A DNA stretch of 64,000 bases from Gemmatimonadota bacterium (GTDB lineage: Bacteria; JBHIER01; G020348925): contig CP070758.1 of NCBI GenBank assembly GCA_020348925.1, positions 3,473,737 to 3,537,736 of the forward strand. Direction: 5' to 3'. Shown here in pieces: positions 19,159-28,136 of the stretch; positions within the stretch are counted from its first letter, which is position 1; each line of letters starts with the position of its first letter. The position numbers and the translations under genes were made by a program. The notes beneath the pieces are model-generated. The model was given only the letters and a program-made list of their open reading frames with translations, searched no databases and was not told the origin of the DNA.

Positions 19159-20190
19159 TTATGAGACACAAGTGCCGACAAGAGGGATTTCATTGCCGCA
19201 GCAAGGACAACTATGATCCCGCAGCGTATAGGTGAGAATTGAATATCGGTGTCTTTCGATGAGGAGTTTTCCGCACCGATCGCAATAGGTGTTCTCGGCC
19301 GGATGGCCGGGGATATTTCCCAGGTAGACGAACCGGAGACCCTGCTCATGTCCAATCTCTTTGGCTTTTTCCAAGGTTTTGGCGTGAGTTTTTTGTACAT
19401 GGGACAGCTTGAAATGCGGGACAAAACGGGTCACATGCCAGGGTGTCTCTTCTCCAAGTCGCGTTACAATCCAGGCCGCAATATCTTTCAGCTCATCCAC
19501 GTCGTCATTATACCCCGGGATAATGTTCGTAACAACCTCCACCCACATCCCCCACTTCCCCTTGGCCCGCTCTACGACCTTCAACAACTCTCCCACGTTT
19601 GTGACGTTGGCAATCTTTTTATATGTCTTTGGGCGAAAACCTTTGATGTCTACACGGAAAGCATCCAGGTAAGGGCCGATGAGATCCAAAGCCTCAGGTG
19701 ACATGTATCCGTTCGTCACATAATTGGTATACAAACCCGCTTGTTTGGCCAGCTTCGCTCCATCGAGAGTGTATTCGAACCACAGGGTCGGTTCGTTATA
19801 CGTCCAGGAAATACCCTGACAGCCGTGCTCTTTTGCCAAAAACACAGCCTCTTCCGGTGAAATATACTGGCCTTCTTCACCGTTCTCTCTAGGCTCTTGA
19901 TGGGCGATGTCCCAATTCTGACAACCGGGACACTTGAAATTGCATCCGTGGGAGCCCAAAGAAAAGGCTCGACTTCCGGGATAAAAATGGAAGAGGGGTT
20001 TGATCTCGATGGGTGCCACGTGTTGGACAACAACGCGACCGTATGCAAGCGAGTAGAGCCGCCCCTCCCTGTTACGACGCGTGCCGCAATAACCACGCTG
20101 CCCCACAGATATGGTGCACCGCCTCAGGCACATGTGACACCGAACGTCGCTGTTATTGAGGGGTTCGTATAGAAGACTTTCCCGAATCAC
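19159..20190 (-). CDS. amrS: AmmeMemoRadiSam-system radical SAM enzyme (AmrS-like)
   Basis: A 343-residue radical SAM protein. The cluster motif GCNFKCPGC (C83, C87, C90) is followed by QNWDIAH, typical of the AmrS/PflA-like group. An N-terminal Cys set (C18, C21, C25, C35) and a C-terminal zinc-ribbon-like part (CDRCGKL...CPCCG) are characteristic of full-length AmrS. The start is GTG at 20190 with AAGGGA six bases upstream. The usual partners (AmrA/AMMECR1 and AmrB/Memo) are not in this window. The chemical reaction of the family is not settled to my knowledge. Confidence 0.85.
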   Translation of the reverse strand: MIRESLLYEPLNNSDVRCHMCLRRCTISVGQRGYCGTRRNREGRLYSLAYGRVVVQHVAPIEIKPLFHFYPGSRAFSLGSHGCNFKCPGCQNWDIAHQEPRENGEEGQYISPEEAVFLAKEHGCQGISWTYNEPTLWFEYTLDGAKLAKQAGLYTNYVTNGYMSPEALDLIGPYLDAFRVDIKGFRPKTYKKIANVTNVGELLKVVERAKGKWGMWVEVVTNIIPGYNDDVDELKDIAAWIVTRLGEETPWHVTRFVPHFKLSHVQKTHAKTLEKAKEIGHEQGLRFVYLGNIPGHPAENTYCDRCGKLLIERHRYSILTYTLRDHSCPCCGNEIPLVGTCVS

Positions 20191-20460
20191 TCAATCCCTT
20201 ACACGCTTTAAGGGGGATGAAATATGGTTCTGCTATATCAAACAGCACCCTTTTTTCATTTTTTTCAAGGATCGTGCTATTGCTTGTTTTTGACAATCTG
20301 CTATTTGTGGTCCATCACATGCGATGGCCGACAAGCTCATGTATTCGTAAATGAGAACAGAGGACGCTGAAAATTCGAGACAAAATCGTGATCAAGTGCT
20401 TAAGGAATGACATCGCAGCCGTCCGGAAATAACTTCATAGCAAGCAATACAACGATCATG

Positions 20461-20808
20461 TTAACAGATACCAATCACATACTGGCGTTGATCGAGTAGG
20501 CACCGTCGCAGACGGATGGCCAAGGATCGGGCTACGGCCACGAAGGCTATATTGGCTTCGGTGCCCTGAGCTCGAATGCGATTATATTTCGCCCTCAAAT
20601 GTGGGTCATGCCTAATAACAGTCCAGGCGCTGTCAATGAGCACATGTCTCAGATAAGCATTACCTTCCCGGATAAAATGCCCAAGACGGACATGTTTCCC
20701 GGAAGAGTGCTGCGAAGGTGTCAACCCCAGATAACTGGAGAACCGAGTCGTTTTTCTGAATCTCTGAAATGTTGAACCCGGAGTTTTGGTTTTTCGTTCC
20801 GAGTTCAA
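20461..20808 (-). pseudogene. IS110-family transposase, C-terminal remnant
   Basis: The 115-residue frame contains the transposase_20 (IS116/IS110/IS902) signature: RFSSYLGLTPSQHSSGK, GHFIREGNAYLRHVLIDSAW, RHDPHLRAKYNRIRAQG and AFVAVARSLAIRLRRCLL. The N-terminal RuvC-like DEDD half is missing. Upstream on the same strand the intact agmatinase gene begins 8 bases away, so the 5' half of the element was lost. The ATG at 20808 is unlikely to be a real start. The remnant marks an old insertion and is probably inactive. Confidence 0.8.
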
Positions 20809-20815
20809 TGCATAA

Positions 20816-21619
20816 TTATCCCACCATCCTCGCCACGATTTCCTTCAATATCTTAGCACAAGCCATGGCCGTGATGCCTGCTGGATCCCGGTCGGGATTG
20901 AATTCGACAATGTCCGCGCCGACAACAGCCGGCGCGTTGACATTCTGAATGAGTCTGATCGCTTGCCGTGTCGTCAATCCTCCCGGTTCGTGATGTGAGA
21001 CGCCCGGGGCAAAGGCCGGATCGAGGACATCCACGTCAAAAGAGATATATAATGGCTCGCTAAATTCGAAGCTGAGATCGTCATGCCAGTCCTTCATCTC
21101 ATTCACTTCAACACCAAATTTTTGTGCCCGCTCGCGTTGATGACCATTCACTGCTCTTATACCCACTTGAACCAGCCGCTCGACGAGTCCTTCCTCCATG
21201 ATCCTGGCAAAGGGACAAGCATGGGAGTACCGATTCCCATCGAGTTCGTCATAAAGATCAGGGTGGGCATCAAATTGGAGAACATGCAACCTGGGATACT
21301 TCTCACTGAAAGCCTTGATGATGGGATACGTCACCGCGTGATCACCGCCAAGTGAGATGGGAATGGACTTCTTATTGAGAAGGTCTGTAATGGTACTCTC
21401 GATCCTTTCCATTGGATTTTCAGAACTGTTGAAGGCGACATCACCGGCATCAACAATGACGGAATCGCCACCGAGATCCAATCCGCTCTCGCTCCATGTG
21501 TTGGTCGAATCACAATGGAAGGCATCCCGTATCTGTTGCGGTGCCTGTGCCGGGCCTCTCAAAAAAGAGGATTGCTTGTCGTCGGGAAGGCCAATGATGG
21601 CTATTTTTCTCTGTTCCAT
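20816..21619 (-). CDS. speB: agmatinase / ureohydrolase family enzyme
   Basis: A 267-residue binuclear manganese ureohydrolase. GGDHAVTYP (H94), DAHPDLYD (D117, H119, D121) and SFDVDVLDPAFAPG (D195, D197) supply all six metal ligands. GVSHHEPGG is the form commonly seen in agmatinases, and E211 is conserved. Agmatinase releases urea and putrescine from agmatine; arginase or guanidinobutyrase activity cannot be excluded. It is flanked by an IS110 remnant downstream and a perfect palindrome upstream. A strong ribosome-binding site is not evident before the ATG. Confidence 0.85.
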   Translation of the reverse strand: MEQRKIAIIGLPDDKQSSFLRGPAQAPQQIRDAFHCDSTNTWSESGLDLGGDSVIVDAGDVAFNSSENPMERIESTITDLLNKKSIPISLGGDHAVTYPIIKAFSEKYPRLHVLQFDAHPDLYDELDGNRYSHACPFARIMEEGLVERLVQVGIRAVNGHQRERAQKFGVEVNEMKDWHDDLSFEFSEPLYISFDVDVLDPAFAPGVSHHEPGGLTTRQAIRLIQNVNAPAVVGADIVEFNPDRDPAGITAMACAKILKEIVARMVG

Positions 21620-21658
21620 AAGGCTTAGGGCACAAATGCTTCAAGCATGATGGCATCG

Positions 21659-21689
21659 GACTTTCGAAGTCTGCAAGACTTCGAAAGTC
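21659..21689. repeat. perfect palindrome of the AGACTTCG family
   Basis: Two 14-base arms, GACTTTCGAAGTCT and AGACTTCGAAAGTC, are separated by GCA. It lies between the agmatinase and GMP synthase genes. Related AGACTTCGGAAGTCT units occur at 50476-50490 and 62242-62256, so this is a dispersed element rather than a one-off hairpin. It could also act as a terminator for guaAb, but there is no T-run. Confidence 0.75.
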
Positions 21690-21801
21690 GTGCGATTTTC
21701 TTGAGGAGATCGAAGGCCAAAACTCGACATCATTCGAAAGATATCTAACCTGGTATATTCATGTTCCGTTGAGTTTAAGGTGGTTTCATGAAGTATCCAG
21801 G

Positions 21802-22767
21802 CTAAATAGCCTCAATCGTCGAAGGCGGTTTCCCGGTTATGTTGTACGTGACGCTCACCACCCCGGGCACTTCCGTCGTTATTCGTGCCGCCAATGTATC
21901 CAGAGTTTCATAAGGCAGTCTCGTGGGCGATCCCTCCTTGGCATCCGTGCTGTCCCAACATCTGACCTCTATTTGCAGTCCAAAGTCTCTCTTCCCCTCT
22001 CTCATTCCTGTAACCCTGTCTTCATGCAGCACCGCCAGATACTGAAAGGCACCAACACCACCCAACTCCTCTTCAACAATTTTCGTAGCTTTGCGGACGG
22101 TTTCGACTCTGGTTGGCGTGACTTCCCCTATGACTCGTGTCGCCAGCGCAGGTCCGGGAAAGGGCGGTCTGCTGTACATCTCTTCCGGTAATCCCAAAAC
22201 TCTCCCAACCTCCCGTATTCCCGATTTTCGCAGTTGGATTAACGGTTCCATGACTTTATATCCGAACGCCTCTTCGGTGTCGATGCCGAGCTGCTCCAAG
22301 ATATTGTGCTGTCTCTTGATGCCGGCCACGGTCTCTTCAACGTCCGTGTAGTTTGTACCCTGCAAGAGATAGTGTGCTTCGCTCTCTCTGATCAAATCGC
22401 CGAAAATATCTTTGTAAAATGTCTGGGTAACGGCCTCTCTCTTTTCTTCGGGATCGGTTTTCCCTTTCAAGGCATCAAAAAACCGGTCCTTGGCGTCAAT
22501 AACCTCTATCGGAACGCTCAAATCTTCGAACCATGTGGCAATCTGCTGCGGTTCCCCTTCCCGCATGAGACCGCTGTCTATGAAATATGTCTTGAGCCGA
22601 TCGCCCAACGCTTTATGACCCAACAACGTCACCACCGAAGAATCGACTCCCCCGGAAAGGGCATTGACAGCAAAGCCTGTGCCTACGGTAGAAGATATCT
22701 CCTCCACTTTCTGTTTTACAAACTCTTCTGGTTGGAGTTTTTCAGTCTTAATTTCCTGAATGTCCAT
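21802..22767 (-). CDS. guaAb: GMP synthase ATP-pyrophosphatase subunit (two-subunit type)
   Basis: A 321-residue protein matching only the synthetase half of GuaA. The P-loop SGGVDSS (38-44) activates XMP with ATP. LLQGTNYTDVEE and the dimerisation domain RPPFPGPALATRVIGE complete the fold. The ending KPPSTIEAI matches the family C-terminus. The class-I glutaminase domain normally fused in bacteria is absent, so a separate GuaAa subunit would have to supply ammonia, as in archaea. No such gene is in the window. CAGGAGAG precedes the ATG. It acts in the cytosol in guanine nucleotide synthesis. Confidence 0.9.
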   Translation of the reverse strand: MDIQEIKTEKLQPEEFVKQKVEEISSTVGTGFAVNALSGGVDSSVVTLLGHKALGDRLKTYFIDSGLMREGEPQQIATWFEDLSVPIEVIDAKDRFFDALKGKTDPEEKREAVTQTFYKDIFGDLIRESEAHYLLQGTNYTDVEETVAGIKRQHNILEQLGIDTEEAFGYKVMEPLIQLRKSGIREVGRVLGLPEEMYSRPPFPGPALATRVIGEVTPTRVETVRKATKIVEEELGGVGAFQYLAVLHEDRVTGMREGKRDFGLQIEVRCWDSTDAKEGSPTRLPYETLDTLAARITTEVPGVVSVTYNITGKPPSTIEAI

Positions 22768-22807
22768 TTCGCTCTCCTGTTACTTCGTGCTGTTTTATCA
22801 GGTTCGG

Positions 22808-23581
22808 TCAATATGATTTGTCGCCACCCAGGAGCCCACCCAAGAGATCACCCCCGATACCGGCGACACCCTTCTGCTCGCCCTTCTGTTGAAAGCGGGA
22901 CGCAGCAAAGATGCGGTCGGCGAGTCGCGAGAAAGGCAGACTTTGCAGATAGACAAGCCCCGGCCCGGTCAATCTGGCGAGAAAAATTCCCTCTCCGCCG
23001 AAGAGGGCGTTCTTGAATCCACCGACAAATTGGATGTCGTAATCAACAGAAGGTGAAAAGGCCACCAAACATCCTGTGTCAACACGCAGCGTCTCATGAG
23101 CTTTAAGTTCTCTCGTGACTATTGTGCCACCCGCATGAACGAAAGCCATCCCAGAACCTTCGAGCCGCTGCAGGATAAATCCCTCACCGCCGAACAGGCC
23201 TGCTCCGATTTTTTTCGTAAAAGCTATTTCGATTTCGATACCTCTGGCGGCGCATAAAAAGGCATCTTTTTGACACAGAAATCGACCTCCGAGTTTATCC
23301 AGCTCGAGAGGAATGATTTTGCCCGGATACGGAGCACCGAAGGCAACATGCCCTTTCCCTTTTCCGTTATAGAGAAAGGTCGTGATAAAGAAACTCTCCC
23401 CGGTGACTATTCGTTTGAAGCCCTTGAACAGACCGCCGCCTGTGGACGTTTGCATTTCAATTCCCTCGCACATATACATCATCGCCCCGGCCTCCGCCCT
23501 GATTCCTTCACCGGGATCCAATTCGATTTCAACGAGCTGCATATCGTCGCCGAAGATTTTGTAGTCAATAATATCCGCCAT
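22808..23581 (-). CDS. AIM24/TIGR00266-family protein
   Basis: A 257-residue beta-rich protein of the AIM24 (TIGR00266) family. Typical repeats GEGIRAEAGAMMYM, GGLFKGFKRIVTGESFFITTF and KIGAGLFGGEGFILQRLEGSG are present, as is FVGGFKNALFGGEGIFLARLTGPG. It ends with a glycine-rich segment (GIGGDLLGGLLGGD). I chose the ATG at 23581 (MADIIDYKIFG), where the family usually begins. A TTG at 23614 would add 11 residues. The function is unknown in bacteria. It lies 40 bases upstream of guaAb on the same strand. Confidence 0.8.
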   Translation of the reverse strand: MADIIDYKIFGDDMQLVEIELDPGEGIRAEAGAMMYMCEGIEMQTSTGGGLFKGFKRIVTGESFFITTFLYNGKGKGHVAFGAPYPGKIIPLELDKLGGRFLCQKDAFLCAARGIEIEIAFTKKIGAGLFGGEGFILQRLEGSGMAFVHAGGTIVTRELKAHETLRVDTGCLVAFSPSVDYDIQFVGGFKNALFGGEGIFLARLTGPGLVYLQSLPFSRLADRIFAASRFQQKGEQKGVAGIGGDLLGGLLGGDKSY

Positions 23582-23620
23582 ATTCAAAACTCCCTGCAGT
23601 TCCTCCTGCCTCAATTCCTA

Positions 23621-23660
23621 ACTGTCATTCCTGCCGGAATACCGGAATCCCCAAGACAGT
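23621..23660. repeat. short inverted repeat with GTCATTCC core
   Basis: ACTGTC...GACAGT ends enclose TTCCTGCCGGAATACCGGAATCC, which can fold. It resembles a remnant of the TGTCATT-bounded palindromic elements seen at 31602, 41189 and 43482. Confidence 0.4.
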
Positions 23661-23763
23661 AAGAACATGATGCAAATTGAAGAGACGCCTGTCTTATTTT
23701 ACAGATGTTATCTCCGGAAAAATCCGACCTGTATTTCCTTTCAAAAATTACTTTAACAAGGGC

Positions 23764-25881
23764 TTAATCTTTGATCATCTTCAGCGCCTCCTCCGCCGCC
23801 AGAATCATCGGCTCTGCTGAGATAGATTGACCCACGGCCTGCTGCATCCACTGATCCGGGGTGATGGATCCGAGTTTGCACATCCGCTCCATCTCTGTCG
23901 CCAGATTTTTGTCCTTCATGTACTCTTCAACCTGAAAAGCGATAATGTGACCCAAAGGATAGTCGGGCAGATAGAGCCCCGCATCGATCATGTGAGAATA
24001 AATGGCCAAGAGATCGACGTCCTTCTCACCGAAAATGGGTGCGTAGTACCGGTTCCAGACATCCTTGGCGATCCCAATGACCGCCTCTTTCAGTTCCGCC
24101 GGCGTGGCCTCGGGGTGATCGTACATCCAATGCCAGACCTTCATATCCACCAGGGCCACACTGGCGATCTCCGCCGTGGACCAGATGTTATCCAGGGCCT
24201 TCAGGTGTTCGGTCTCCGGATCGTCCTTGGTCAAACCCAGCAACTCCAGATCCCGGGCCTGAAAGACAAAGGCAAAACCCTCGGTGAAGGCTGTATTGGG
24301 TACCCCCCGCAGCAGCGTATGATCGACCCGGCCCAGGGAAAAGACCTGTTCCACGTTGTGGCCGAACTCGTGGATGGCGATATTGTATCCCTTGTAGTTC
24401 ATGCCCGTTTCCGGAACTCGGGTGCGGAGATGGGCCTTGTCACTGCGCCGGCCCGGCTCCATGGCGTGGCCGATGCCGCGGGAGGGATCGATATCGATTT
24501 TTGTTGCGAGATATCGGGCCGTCTCAGGAGTAAACCCGAGTTTCCGAAGCAAATTGGGCATATCGGCCTGGAATGCTTCCACCGTCGGATACCTCTCGGA
24601 GACCAGTTTGTCCAGCTCTTCCTCGTTATACGCTCCCCTGGCCTTGAACCCGTCGTACCAGATGTCAAAGGGACGAAGTTCTCGGCCCAGCCGCCGCTCG
24701 ATGAGCTTGCCCGTGTTGGCCAGGGCTTCGGAAGAGAGCACCGCATCGAAAAGTGCTTCCACCTTATCCTCCGGGATTTCTCTGTTGCGCTGAAAGCGGC
24801 GATCCATTTTTGTCGGTGTGGTCGGATAGTACGGATCGGCTCCCTGTTCCGACTTGAACATCCCCAGGAGCCTGGCGTAACGAGTGTCCGGTTCGCGTGA
24901 GTTGTCAACGGCTGTGCCCGGCTCTCCCTGCTCAGTCCAGGTCTTCGGGATGTCCCCGTCAACGATGGATGAGACCGTCACCTCGTTGGTGGAAAGGGTC
25001 CAGTCCACAGCCGGATTGTTGATGACCGCATTCGGGATTTCCTGACGGATGATCTTTTGCATAATCTGATAGATCATCTCCTGCTTGGGCAGTCCTTTGG
25101 GACTGGCATATTGGGCTTTCAATTCGTCCCGGAGATTCCAGTGCGTGATGAGCCTGAGTCCACGAGGGAAAGGCCGCTCCCCCTCCGGCGTCAGGATATG
25201 GTGCATGAAGATGTTGTATTCACTGATATAGTTGTCCGCCACTGCACGTGCTTGGTCGATCTGCTGGGAGACTTCCGACGGAACCCGGGCGGAAAACATC
25301 TCCGCAAGACGGGCCTGGGCCCATTCTTCCCGGGCCCACCCCGGCCCCAGCTTCAAACGCTCCTCGAGGGTATACAGAGGGAAATTGAGGAGACAGACGA
25401 AGGCGATCTTCGTTCTGAACATGTCGTCGTTGACATGAGCCCCTGGAGAATACTCGAAAAAAAGATAGTCAACGGGCAGAAGAGTACCTGTCTCGACGTC
25501 GATGTTCCAGCGCAGGTCCCGCTCCATCTCGGTAAGATGTCCACGTATGCTTTCGAACATGGCTTCGTACCGGTCGGCGGTCTTTTGAAGCACTTCGGGG
25601 TCGGTAATGAAGTACTTACCACAGAAGGCTGCAAACTCCTCGCCAGAACCATCCTCGTCTCTCCAGAACTGAGTAACCTGATGCACTCCCTTTTCAATTC
25701 TGTCGCGCTGGTCCTCACCATGGGTGGCCACGAGGTCACTGATCACCGATTTTCTCTGGGCATCACTGATGTACAAATCCTGCGCCATGCTCACTCCCTC
25801 AAAACAGAACGAACAGAGTATTGCAAGGCTCACAAGACGCACAACAATGGAAACGACCGCTACACACGAACAACGAGACAC
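23764..25881 (-). CDS. secreted HExxH zinc metallopeptidase, family not identified
   Basis: About 705 residues. A hydrophobic signal (VAVVSIVVRLVSLAILCSFCFEGVSMAQ) precedes an alpha-helical catalytic protein. HEFGHNVEQ lies near residue 504, with a candidate third zinc ligand Glu in TEGFAFVFQARD about 26 residues later. This is a gluzincin-type layout like clan MA (M3/M32-like, mostly helical). The GTG start at 25881 was chosen because AAAAGGAGG sits 6 bases before it; a TTG at 25932 in the same frame lacks such a site. Substrate and family are uncertain. There is no FlgD tail and no dockerin, so it may be periplasmic. It follows a FlgD-tailed secreted protein gene on the same strand by 63 bases. 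Confidence 0.72.
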   Translation of the reverse strand: MSRCSCVAVVSIVVRLVSLAILCSFCFEGVSMAQDLYISDAQRKSVISDLVATHGEDQRDRIEKGVHQVTQFWRDEDGSGEEFAAFCGKYFITDPEVLQKTADRYEAMFESIRGHLTEMERDLRWNIDVETGTLLPVDYLFFEYSPGAHVNDDMFRTKIAFVCLLNFPLYTLEERLKLGPGWAREEWAQARLAEMFSARVPSEVSQQIDQARAVADNYISEYNIFMHHILTPEGERPFPRGLRLITHWNLRDELKAQYASPKGLPKQEMIYQIMQKIIRQEIPNAVINNPAVDWTLSTNEVTVSSIVDGDIPKTWTEQGEPGTAVDNSREPDTRYARLLGMFKSEQGADPYYPTTPTKMDRRFQRNREIPEDKVEALFDAVLSSEALANTGKLIERRLGRELRPFDIWYDGFKARGAYNEEELDKLVSERYPTVEAFQADMPNLLRKLGFTPETARYLATKIDIDPSRGIGHAMEPGRRSDKAHLRTRVPETGMNYKGYNIAIHEFGHNVEQVFSLGRVDHTLLRGVPNTAFTEGFAFVFQARDLELLGLTKDDPETEHLKALDNIWSTAEIASVALVDMKVWHWMYDHPEATPAELKEAVIGIAKDVWNRYYAPIFGEKDVDLLAIYSHMIDAGLYLPDYPLGHIIAFQVEEYMKDKNLATEMERMCKLGSITPDQWMQQAVGQSISAEPMILAAEEALKMIKD

Positions 25882-25944
25882 AGCACACCTCCTTTTGGAA
25901 TAAGGGTTTATGAAGAGAACACACAAACTCAAACATTCGCATTC

Positions 25945-28011
25945 CTATCTGAGTAAAACCATCCGCTTCGAATCTGTAAATGGTCCTGCTGTTAACCGGA
26001 AGAAGTATATCCCGCTGGAAACTTCAAGCCCATTCTCATCACGGCCATTCCAGCTCACAGTAAAATAGCTTGGTTCCTGCGCCTTATTTACAAGTGTTCG
26101 AACCTCCTGCCCCAGGATGTTGTACACTTTCAGCGTGGTCTGGACGGAGGATCTATCATCTGCTATCTGATATCTGATATCTGTAGATGGATTAAACGGA
26201 TTCGGGTAGTTCTGCGACAAATTGCAGGACACAGGGAGTGGCTCGGATTCCCAGGATTCCGGTTCTATGTCGGTCATGTATTGCCCGGTCAGGGCGTCAA
26301 CATAAAAATCCATCGGATCACTCGTTGTTGAAGTATACCTGATCTTCCAGGCCGCATCATCCGGGATAAAGGGGTTGAAGTTCCGGGTGACTCCCCCCTC
26401 GACGGCCACACTGTCGTTCTCGGCCCGGTAGTCTGCGCCACCTGCAGCCTCCACAGTGGCCATAACGACATCACTATCCACCCATCCTTCCGGCAGGGAA
26501 ACACGCGACGGCGGCTCCCAGATGTCTCCCTGGTGGAAAAGTATACCATTCGACCCAATAAATGCCCGGACCGAATCCTTGGCAGGTGAGAAATAAATAT
26601 AAAACCAGGTCATGGCTTTGCCCGTGGGCGTGATTGAGCTTTGATGGGTGCCGACAAAAACCAGCTCGGCGTCGGAAGACCAGTCTGCGGCCGCGTCAGT
26701 GACGACATCCAGTGTGAAGCGGGCGGTGCTCGGCACGGGTTGCTGAATTTCAATAAATTCCCCGGTCAGCGCATCCAGGGGGATCATGAAATCTTCTTCG
26801 ACCTCCTCGGATTGATACACATAGATCCACAGGACCGAAACCTCATTGGAATCGGAAACCGTATGATACCCCGTCATTCTCTTGTCACCGCCAAACAAGT
26901 CAGCATTCGCAAGCACGGCTACCGTTTGTGCATCCGGGTGATCGGCCCGGAATTGCGCACCACCGTGAGCCTCGGCGGTGTCGGCGGCCACATCACTGTC
27001 AATCCAGTCAGAGGGAAGAGCAACCGAATCCTGAGGCAGCCCATCATCATCATCATCCAGTATTGCCCACTCCCAGACAATCTCGCTTGAGGCGGCGATT
27101 GAATAGTATTCCTCCTTTGATGGAGAGTAAAATTGAAAATTCCATATATATCCCTCACCGGCAGGCGTCACCTCAGAGGCGGCAAGAACCAGGTACGCGT
27201 CGGGGGACCAGTTGACCGCCTCGATCAGCACGTCATCATACCGCTGCCTGGCGGTGATGGCCATCCAGGTCATCAGGACCATATCGACTCCCGTCGTTTC
27301 ACCACTCTCGGAAGTGATGCGAGGATCGGGAAAACCATCATTGTCGGGATCATAGACTGCGAAAATATCGATGCCCTGATGGGCCAATATTTCACCGTCC
27401 TGGTCGATGTCCTTAGCAGCCGCCACAAAAAAGGTATCTCCGGGGACATAGTTCAAGGTGTAGATCCCATCAACTGACGAAACAACAACCAGGGCCTCGG
27501 GCTTTTCATCAAAGAGCTTGTCGAAGAGGACCACCAGCGCATCGGTCGGATTCCCCAGATCGGAGCTGAGGGTTCCGGAGACAGTTCCGGTGGGCAGGGC
27601 ATCCCCGGTGGTGAAAGTGAAAGCGACCGGCTTATCTAATGGCTCTCCTGTTGTGCTGAAGGCGCCGATGAGTCCGAAGACATAACGTGTATCCGGTTTC
27701 AAGTGGGGATTATACAGTTCCACTGTTCTGAGATCCTGGCTGACGACTATGGAATCCGGATCGCCCATAAGATCCTCGTTGAAAAACATGCTGAGAAAAA
27801 AATCTTCCGGAAACTCGAAACGTACCGTTGTATCCACAGGAGCATCAAACTCGAATCGCATCGTAACCGATGTATCCACTCCAGTGGCCCCATCAGCGGG
27901 TTCGATTGAGACCACGTCCAGGCTCCAACTCGAAATGGGCAGGCTCAAGAGAAACAATCCAACGACAAGAAGGTACAAAAGTTCAACAGGTAAAGATTTT
28001 TGTGCTCTCAT
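25945..28011 (-). CDS. secreted Big_5/SbsA-Ig protein with FlgD-like sorting tail
   Basis: A 688-residue exported protein. After the signal (LLYLLVVGLFLLSLPISSWS) comes an SbsA-type Ig domain (VVSIEPADGATGVDTSVTMRFEFDAPVD ... YVFGLIGAFSTTGEPLDKPVAFTFTTG, ~32-137). Then a carboxypeptidase-regulatory-like domain (~140-240) follows, and three repeats of a beta module (ASEVTPAGEGYIWNFQFYSPS, and related units) that resemble PepSY-like folds. The last ~85 residues are the FlgD-Ig domain (NLSQNYPNPFNPSTDIRYQI...VYNILGQEVRTLV...SGIYFFRL) ending KRMVLLR. GAGGGAAGG precedes the ATG. The function is unknown, perhaps surface display. Confidence 0.75.
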   Translation of the reverse strand: MRAQKSLPVELLYLLVVGLFLLSLPISSWSLDVVSIEPADGATGVDTSVTMRFEFDAPVDTTVRFEFPEDFFLSMFFNEDLMGDPDSIVVSQDLRTVELYNPHLKPDTRYVFGLIGAFSTTGEPLDKPVAFTFTTGDALPTGTVSGTLSSDLGNPTDALVVLFDKLFDEKPEALVVVSSVDGIYTLNYVPGDTFFVAAAKDIDQDGEILAHQGIDIFAVYDPDNDGFPDPRITSESGETTGVDMVLMTWMAITARQRYDDVLIEAVNWSPDAYLVLAASEVTPAGEGYIWNFQFYSPSKEEYYSIAASSEIVWEWAILDDDDDGLPQDSVALPSDWIDSDVAADTAEAHGGAQFRADHPDAQTVAVLANADLFGGDKRMTGYHTVSDSNEVSVLWIYVYQSEEVEEDFMIPLDALTGEFIEIQQPVPSTARFTLDVVTDAAADWSSDAELVFVGTHQSSITPTGKAMTWFYIYFSPAKDSVRAFIGSNGILFHQGDIWEPPSRVSLPEGWVDSDVVMATVEAAGGADYRAENDSVAVEGGVTRNFNPFIPDDAAWKIRYTSTTSDPMDFYVDALTGQYMTDIEPESWESEPLPVSCNLSQNYPNPFNPSTDIRYQIADDRSSVQTTLKVYNILGQEVRTLVNKAQEPSYFTVSWNGRDENGLEVSSGIYFFRLTAGPFTDSKRMVLLR

Positions 28012-28136
28012 ACCTTCCCTCTTTTTCTGTGAAGGAGTTCATCTCTCCTCAAAGCGACTGGGAATTGCCTTTTCCCCACGACGAGAGACGTATGCGGCAA
28101 AAGATCCATACCAAAAGCTCACAGTAACAATGAGTA

